A DNA stretch of 11,793 nucleotides, taken from assembly GCA_020724185.1 (NCBI GenBank), contig DYHL01000067.1, positions 1-11,793 on the forward strand. The letters run 5' to 3'. The DNA comes from Candidatus Nitrosymbiomonas sp. (GTDB taxonomy: Bacteria; Sysuimicrobiota; Sysuimicrobiia; Sysuimicrobiales; Humicultoraceae). Positions 6,980 to 11,793 of the stretch are shown here, one piece after another. The notes beneath the pieces are model-generated. The model saw only the letters and a list, made by a program, of their open reading frames with translations, was not told where the DNA came from and searched no databases. The position numbers and the translations under genes were made by a program. Position 1 is the stretch's first letter; every line of letters starts with the position of its first letter.

Positions 6980-6994
6980 GGAGGGGCGCGCGTG
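6980..6994 (+). promoter_or_regulatory. Ribosome binding site that fixes the GTG start of the RpiR gene
   Basis: GGAGGGG (6980-6986) precedes GTG at 6992-6994 with 7 nt after the GGAGG core. The frame is open upstream to 6863, but residues encoded there do not look like RpiR sequence and would overlap the divergent nuclease gene. The nearby ATG at 6978 is in another frame. Confidence 0.75.
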
Positions 6995-7885
6995 GAGTCG
7001 CTCGAGCGGTTCCGGCAGCGGCTGGAAGACCGGTTCCCCGGGCTCACCAAGAGCCAGCAGCGTATCGCCTCCTACCTCCTGGACAACTACGACGAGGCGG
7101 CGTTCCTACCCGCCGCGGCCATGGCCGAGCGCTTCAGCGTCAGCGAGGCCACCGTGGTGCGCTTCGCCAGGGCCATAGGATACAACGGCTACCCCGAACT
7201 CCGCCGCGTCCTCCAGGAGCTGTTCCGCCAGAAGGCCAACCCGGCTGCCCGCCTGCGGCGCAAGCTGGACGACCTCAAGGGCGACCAGAGACACCTCCTC
7301 ACCAAGGTGGGCGAGATGGAGGTGCAGTATCTGACGGAGATGCTCCACGGCGTGCGCCCCGCCGACTTCGACCGCGCGGTGGAGATCCTCTTGAAGGCGC
7401 GCAGGGTCTTCGTGTTCGGAATGGGCCCGGCGCGCATCCTCGCCGACCTGGCCAAGATCCGCCTCCAACGGTTCGGGGTGCCCGTCCGCAGTTTGACCAG
7501 TTCGGGCCGGGACGTGCTGGAAGAGCTCATGCTGCTCCAGAGGGACGACGCGGTACTGGCCGCGGGCTTCCTGCGCGCCACGCCGGAACTTGTGGCGGTG
7601 CTCGCCCACGCCCGATCGCTGGGCTGCCGCACGGTGCTCCTGACCGACACGCTTGGCCTGGCTCTCAAGAACAGGGCCGACGCCGTGCTGGCCGCCCGGC
7701 GGGGGCCGGTCTCAACTTTTCATTCGATGACCGTACCGATGACCATCCTGAACGCCCTGATTCTGGCCGTGGCCATGGCCCGCCCCAAGCAGAGTCTGGA
7801 CAGCATCAACCGGCTTCAAGAACTGCGCGCCGCGTACGGCCTCGACGTGCTGGGAACGAGAGGTCCCAAGCAAGCCCTGGAGTGA
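6992..7885 (+). CDS. RpiR/MurR-family transcriptional regulator (HTH + SIS)
   Basis: A 297-residue cytoplasmic DNA-binding regulator of normal family length. Residues 1-77 form the RpiR helix-turn-helix domain: LTKSQQRIASYLLDNYDEAAF, then MAERFSVSEATVVRFARAIG (44-63) with the recognition helix, then YNGYPELRR. Residues about 128-262 form a SIS domain, with VFVFGMGPARILADLAKIRLQ at its start. The usual sugar-phosphate contacts are weak: the GxGxS loop reads GMGPAR, and the SxSGxT-like loop reads AAGFLRATPE, so ligand binding may be atypical. Start is GTG 6992 with a strong ribosome binding site. Its stop lies 5 nt before the ATPase ATG, so it is co-transcribed with the importer and probably controls it, likely with autoregulation. 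Confidence 0.9.
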   Translation: MESLERFRQRLEDRFPGLTKSQQRIASYLLDNYDEAAFLPAAAMAERFSVSEATVVRFARAIGYNGYPELRRVLQELFRQKANPAARLRRKLDDLKGDQRHLLTKVGEMEVQYLTEMLHGVRPADFDRAVEILLKARRVFVFGMGPARILADLAKIRLQRFGVPVRSLTSSGRDVLEELMLLQRDDAVLAAGFLRATPELVAVLAHARSLGCRTVLLTDTLGLALKNRADAVLAARRGPVSTFHSMTVPMTILNALILAVAMARPKQSLDSINRLQELRAAYGLDVLGTRGPKQALE

Positions 7886-7890
7886 CAAAG

Positions 7891-8998
7891 ATGCGCCGGA
7901 TCGAACTGCGCAACGTGAGCAAGCGCTTCGGCAAGGTAACCGCCGTCAACGATTTCAGCCTCACAATCGAGCCGGGGAGCTTCCTCACGGTGCTGGGCCC
8001 CTCCGGCTGCGGAAAGACAACCGTGTTGCGCATGGTGGCCGGCCTCGAGGATCCCGACAGTGGGGAGATCCTGATAGACGGCCGCCCGATCTTCTCGCGC
8101 CAGCAGGGGATTCACGTGCCGCCGTCGCGCCGGGGCCTGGGGTTGGTCTTCCAGAGTTACGCGCTCTGGCCCCACATGACCGTCTTTGAGAACGTGGCGT
8201 TCGGGCTGCAGCTGGCACGGCTGCCGGCCCAGGAGATCAGCCGCCGGGTCGCCCAGGCCCTATCCGACCTGCAGCTTGACGGGATGGAAGGCCGCTACCC
8301 GCAGGAGATGAGCGGAGGGCAGCAGCAGCGCGTAGCCCTGGCCAGGATGCTGGCGCCCCGGCCTGGCATCTTCCTGCTGGACGAACCCCTCTCGAACCTG
8401 GACGCGCGGCTGCGCATGGACATGCGCTCCGAGCTCAAGCGTCTCCACCGGGACACCGGCGCCACGGTCGTGTACGTCACCCACGACCAGCTCGAGGCGC
8501 TGACGCTCTACCCACGTGGCGGTCATGAAGGAAGGCGTCCTGGAGCAGTTGGCGCCGCCCGACGTGGTATACCGCAGGCCGGCCACGGCCTTTGTCGCGG
8601 ACTTCATCGGAACCCCCAAGATGAACCTGCTCACGGCGGTCGTGCGCGGAGGGGGGGAGGCGGCCGTCCTCGACTTTGGCGCGTTCACCCTGTGCTACCC
8701 TGCCCCGCCCGAGCGGGAGCGCGTAATCGTGGGCATCCGGCCGGAAAGCATCATGCTCTACCTGGAGCCCCAGCCAGGCGCGGTGGAGTTCGAGACGTAC
8801 TCGGTCCTGCCCGCCGGAGCGGAACTGATCGTCAACGTCCGGCGGGGTGATCTGATGCTCACCATCCGCGAGACACGCCCCATGACGATCGAGATGGACC
8901 GTAAGGTCTGGCTCTCGTTTGTCCCCGCCACCTTCAACCTCTACGATCCTGCAACCTCGCGGCTGTTGACCGATGGTTCGGGTGGCCCGGCGCCGTAA
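7891..8998 (+). pseudogene. ABC transporter ATPase (FbpC/AfuC-like), disrupted by a frameshift
   Basis: This gene encodes the nucleotide-binding subunit of the importer, but no single frame spans it. The first frame gives Walker A GPSGCGKTT (36-44), Q-loop Q88, signature MSGGQQQR (140-147), Walker B IFLLDEP (160-166), D-loop SNLDA and H-loop H198, then turns to nonsense after L206 and stops at 8850. The next frame, from about 8507, resumes STHVAVMKEG and continues through a TOBE-like domain with VGIRPESIML to a stop at 8998. Joining them gives about 369 residues, normal for this family. Loss of two bases from a CT repeat would explain it. The ATG at 7891 has GGAG 8 nt upstream and is preferred to the GTG at 7882. 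The stop overlaps the permease start (TAATG). It may be a recent mutation or a sequence error. Confidence 0.85.
8503..8516 (+). other. Frameshift site in the ATPase gene
   Basis: The local sequence is ACGCTCTACCCACG. Homologous proteins read ...EALTL-S-T-x-V-A-V-M. Restoring CT to give ACGCTCTCTACCCACGTG yields T-L-S-T-H-V and puts both halves in one frame. The shift therefore behaves as a 2 bp deletion (equal to +1) in a CT dinucleotide run, a common slippage target. No known programmed-frameshift motif is evident. Confidence 0.75.
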
Positions 8999-10815
8999 TG
9001 GCCGCGCTGAATCCCGCCTGGTCGTCCGCGCTGCATCCGCACCTGCGCCGCCTCTGGCGTGCGATCACGACGCCCAGGATCCTGCTCTCGCTCGTCCTTT
9101 GCACCTTGCTCATCTACCTGGTAGGGGTTCCACTCCTGCGGATTGCCTGGGCGACGGTCACCTGGCATCCCGAGGACGCTCGGGTGGCCAGGGGGTTCGA
9201 GGAAGGCGCGTTCACCCTGTTCCACTGGAAGCGCACCTTCCTAGGGGTAGTCAGCAACGAGCTGGTCTACAGGCCCTTTCTCAACACCGTCGTCACCTCC
9301 GCGGGCGCCACCCTCCTGGCCCTGCTGATCGGGTGCCCGCTCGCCTGGCTGCTGACCCGCACCGATCTTCCGGGGCGCCGCCTTCTCGGGGGCCTGATTA
9401 CGATCCCCTTCATCCTGCCCTCGTGGACCATAGCGCTGGCCTGGCTGGTCTTCTTTAGAAATTCCCGCCTGGGCGGGGCAGGTGGCCTGTTCGAGTATCT
9501 CACCGGTGTCGCCACCCCCAACTGGCTGGCCTACGGAGAGGTCCCCATCATCATCGCCATGGGACTGCACTACTACGCCTTCGCCTTCATCCTCGTGTCG
9601 GGCGCCCTGGCCTCGGTTGACAGCCATCTCGAGGAGTCAGGGGAGATCCTCGGGGCGAACCGATGGAAGATCCTAAAGAAGATCACGCTCCCCCTGGTCC
9701 TGCCCGCCATCCTTTCGGCCTTCATCCTGACCTTCTCCCGGTCATTGGGGACGTTCGGCACGCCGATCTTCTTGGGCAGGCCAGTGGGGTACTACACGCT
9801 CGCCACCACCCTCTACAACAACCTAAGGATGGGCTTCAAGGCCTCCGCCTACATCCTGGCCGTGGTGCTGGTTGTGCTGTCCGCGCTGACGATCTACGGC
9901 AACCAGCGCCTCATCGGCACGCGCAAGAGCTTCGTAACGATATCCGGCAGGGGTCTGCGGGTGCGCCTGACGCCGTTGCGCGGCTGGCGGTACCCGCTGT
10001 TGATCCTGGTATCGGCGTTCGTCCTGGTCTGCGTGCTGGTTCCCCTCCTGCTCCTGTGCTGGCAGTCGCTCATGCTCGAGGAGAACAACTACAGTTTGGG
10101 CAACCTCTCCTTGCACTACTGGGTCTCCGAGGGCGGCATCCGCCGCTACGCCGAGGGGGAAGCGGGTCTTCTGCGAAGCTGGCTTGTGCTTGGGGCAGCG
10201 AAGAACAGCATCGCGCTGTCGGTAATCACGGCAGGAGTAGTGGGCCTGCTCGGCCTGCTCCTGGGATACGCCATCGTGAAAGGACGCGGGACGCGGCTGT
10301 CGCGCGCGCTGGAGCAGATGGCGTTCCTGCCCTATCTGGTCCCGAGCATCGCCTTCGGGGCGGTATACATAGCCATGTTCGCCTCGCCGCTCGGTCCGAT
10401 CCCTGCTCTCTACGGCACCTTTGCGCTGCTGGTGCTGGTCTGCGTCGCCAAGAACCTGCCCTTCTCGTCGCGGACAGGGGTCTCTTCCATGCTCCAGGTG
10501 GGCCAGGAGCTCGAGGAAGCCGCGGTTGTGGCCGGCGCCTCCTGGACCACCCGATTCCGGCGCATAATTATTCCCCTGACGCTGAGCGGTTTCGTGGCAG
10601 GGTTCCTGCTGACGTTCATCAGCACCATCCGCGATCTATCGCTCATCATTCTGCTGGTGACGCCGTCTACCCGGGTGCTGCCCAGCCTGATCTTCCGGTA
10701 CAATGAGCAGGGCTTCACCCAGTTTGCCAACGGCATTGTGGTAATCCTCGTCGCCCTGAGTCTGGCAGGTCAGTGGTTGATAAGGAAACTGGGAAAAAGG
10801 GAGGCAACCCAATGA
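8998..10815 (+). CDS. ABC importer permease, two fused modules (FbpB-like)
   Basis: A 605-residue inner-membrane permease with two transmembrane modules in one chain, each about 250-300 residues and six helices, as in the FbpB/AfuB/ThiP group. Two EAA loops that contact the ATPase are visible: ESGEILGANRWKILKKITLP (213-232) and, in the second half, EEAAVVAGASWTTRFRRIIIP (506-526). An N-terminal helix (about 28-50) leads into an extracytoplasmic stretch and then the first module; the second begins with WRYPLLILVSAFVLVCVL at about 330. Start ATG overlaps the ATPase stop by one base, and the gene ends in an ATGA overlap with the binding-protein gene. It is intact, so only the ATPase of this operon is broken. 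The substrate cannot be read from the permease. Confidence 0.93.
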   Translation: MAALNPAWSSALHPHLRRLWRAITTPRILLSLVLCTLLIYLVGVPLLRIAWATVTWHPEDARVARGFEEGAFTLFHWKRTFLGVVSNELVYRPFLNTVVTSAGATLLALLIGCPLAWLLTRTDLPGRRLLGGLITIPFILPSWTIALAWLVFFRNSRLGGAGGLFEYLTGVATPNWLAYGEVPIIIAMGLHYYAFAFILVSGALASVDSHLEESGEILGANRWKILKKITLPLVLPAILSAFILTFSRSLGTFGTPIFLGRPVGYYTLATTLYNNLRMGFKASAYILAVVLVVLSALTIYGNQRLIGTRKSFVTISGRGLRVRLTPLRGWRYPLLILVSAFVLVCVLVPLLLLCWQSLMLEENNYSLGNLSLHYWVSEGGIRRYAEGEAGLLRSWLVLGAAKNSIALSVITAGVVGLLGLLLGYAIVKGRGTRLSRALEQMAFLPYLVPSIAFGAVYIAMFASPLGPIPALYGTFALLVLVCVAKNLPFSSRTGVSSMLQVGQELEEAAVVAGASWTTRFRRIIIPLTLSGFVAGFLLTFISTIRDLSLIILLVTPSTRVLPSLIFRYNEQGFTQFANGIVVILVALSLAGQWLIRKLGKREATQ

Positions 10816-11793
10816 TCAGGCAGGTCTCTTCCCTGATGTGCGCTTTGACCATCGGCATCCTCGCCGTTGCGCTGGCGGGGACCACTCCTTCTCTGGGCGC
10901 GCCCGCGATGTCCGAGGCCCAGCAGAAATGGCTGAGGGAAGCACAACTGGGCCCCTACGCGCCGGCTGTGCATGACTGGACCGCGATCGAGGCGGTAGCC
11001 AAGAAAGAGGGCAAGGTGGTCGTCTACTCGTCGTCCTCGCGCATGCCGGCGGCGGCCAAGAGCTTCGAGGCCGCGTATCCCGGCATCAAGGTCGAGGCCT
11101 TCGACATGGGCACCGTCGACGTGATAAGCAAGGTCAAGGAGGAAGCGCGCGCGCGCGTACGAACCGGCGACGTATTCTTCGCCGGCGACCCTCCCACGGT
11201 GATCTACGAGATGGTCCCCAGGCGCATGCTCTGGAACTTCGTCCCGAGCGAGCTGGTGGGGCTGATTCCAAAGGAGTTGCGTGAGCCGCTGCTCGTGCAG
11301 CGATTGGGCACGCGGGTAGTAATCTACAACTCGGAGGTGTACAAGACGCCTCCGATTACGAGCTGGTGGGACCTGACCAAGCCCCAGTGGAAGGGCAAGG
11401 TGCAGATCAAGGACATCTTCGAGTCCGGCGAAAACCTGAGCATGATGGCCACCTTCGTCAAGCACGCCGATCACTTCGCGAGCTCCTACAAGGAAGCGTT
11501 CGGCAAGGAGATTGTCCTCGACAAGGACTGCCTGAACGCCGCCTATCAGTGGATCAAGAACTTCCTCAAGAACGATCCGGTCTTTGCCGGCAGCGACGGT
11601 GACGCCACCAGGGCCGTGGGCACGCGGGGACAGAAGGATCCACCCCTGGCCACGGTTGACTACGCGAAGTACCGCGACGTGATGATCGGGAGGTTTGTCT
11701 TCGAGCCCGCGCTCGACATCAAGCCCGTCGGTGCGGTCTTCTCCCGGATTTCCGATTTGACGATGGAGTGCGAACCATGGGGATGCATCGAAC
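10812..11793 (+). CDS. ABC importer extracellular solute-binding protein, 5' part
   Basis: The first 327 codons of a substrate-binding protein; the frame is still open at the window end. A Sec signal peptide is visible (MIRQ, hydrophobic run to about residue 22, small residues to GA-PA near 30-32). There is no lipobox, so the protein is probably free or held by other means. The mature fold starts with AVAKKEGKVVVYSSSS (61-76), the iron/sugar-phosphate type of family 1 binding proteins, followed by SFEAAYPGIKVEAF and a hinge-like RLGTRVVIYNSEVYK (164-178), TSWWDLTKPQWKGKV (183-197). The ATG overlaps the permease stop (ATGA), with AGGGAGG at 10798-10804 just upstream. The visible part lacks an adjacent tyrosine pair as used for Fe3+ by FbpA. 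Being last in the operon is unusual, as the binding protein is normally first. Confidence 0.88.
   Translation, partial: MIRQVSSLMCALTIGILAVALAGTTPSLGAPAMSEAQQKWLREAQLGPYAPAVHDWTAIEAVAKKEGKVVVYSSSSRMPAAAKSFEAAYPGIKVEAFDMGTVDVISKVKEEARARVRTGDVFFAGDPPTVIYEMVPRRMLWNFVPSELVGLIPKELREPLLVQRLGTRVVIYNSEVYKTPPITSWWDLTKPQWKGKVQIKDIFESGENLSMMATFVKHADHFASSYKEAFGKEIVLDKDCLNAAYQWIKNFLKNDPVFAGSDGDATRAVGTRGQKDPPLATVDYAKYRDVMIGRFVFEPALDIKPVGAVFSRISDLTMECEPWGCIE

Noticed and set aside
6978..7178. ATG at 6978 as the RpiR start
   Set aside because: It is in a different frame, and its 66-residue product is Ser/Arg/Pro rich. GTG at 6992 has the right frame and ribosome binding site.
7882..7890. GTG at 7882 as the ATPase start (GTGA overlap with the RpiR stop)
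   Set aside because: The GGAG at 7879-7882 would overlap it. The ATG at 7891 is 8 nt from that site and begins the usual N-terminus.
8503..8516. Programmed ribosomal frameshift in the ATPase
   Set aside because: No slippery heptamer, stop codon at the shift or evident stimulatory hairpin was seen, and importer ATPases are not known to use it.
1..11793. CRISPR arrays, tRNA or rRNA genes, insertion sequences, attachment sites
   Set aside because: No regularly spaced repeats, cloverleaf-like sequence, transposase or integrase motif or terminal inverted repeats were seen.

Overview
The window is high-GC, gene-dense bacterial DNA with three blocks. The lineage cannot be named safely from these genes. 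GC-rich codon use, Shine-Dalgarno sequences, TTG and GTG starts and many 1-11 bp gene overlaps fit a GC-rich free-living bacterium, perhaps from a deep-branching Gram-positive-like or environmental phylum.

Block 1 (1-4109, + strand) is the Mrp/Mnh multisubunit cation/proton antiporter operon. It starts inside an mrpA gene whose 3' part carries a fused MrpB domain. Complete mrpC, mrpD, mrpE, mrpF and mrpG follow, and all but one junction overlap. The complex exports Na+ (or another monovalent cation) in exchange for protons at the cytoplasmic membrane. A PAS-GGDEF diguanylate cyclase follows mrpG by 27 bp and is probably on the same transcript.

Block 2 (about 5043-6991) looks like an inserted restriction-modification island. 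It holds a + strand beta-class SPPY-type DNA methyltransferase. A convergent - strand protein with a D...ExK nuclease-like motif overlaps its 3' end by 22 bp. Hand counts give about 53% GC inside the methyltransferase and about 69% in the next gene, which fits acquisition by transfer.

Block 3 (6992-11793, + strand) is a regulator and importer operon: an RpiR-type regulator, an ABC ATPase broken by a frameshift near 8507, a double-module permease, and a periplasmic or extracellular binding protein cut by the window end. The transporter resembles the FbpABC/AfuABC ferric-iron or sugar-phosphate group. The visible binding protein lacks the adjacent tyrosine pair of classical FbpA. The RpiR SIS domain lacks the usual Ser/Thr sugar-phosphate motifs. 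The substrate is therefore open.

No tRNA, rRNA, CRISPR array, insertion sequence or transposase was seen, and no intergenic stretch exceeds 300 bp. The most interesting items are the poorly characterised nuclease candidate, the frameshifted ATPase, and the atypical RpiR/ABC module. Nothing here can be called a new system from sequence alone.
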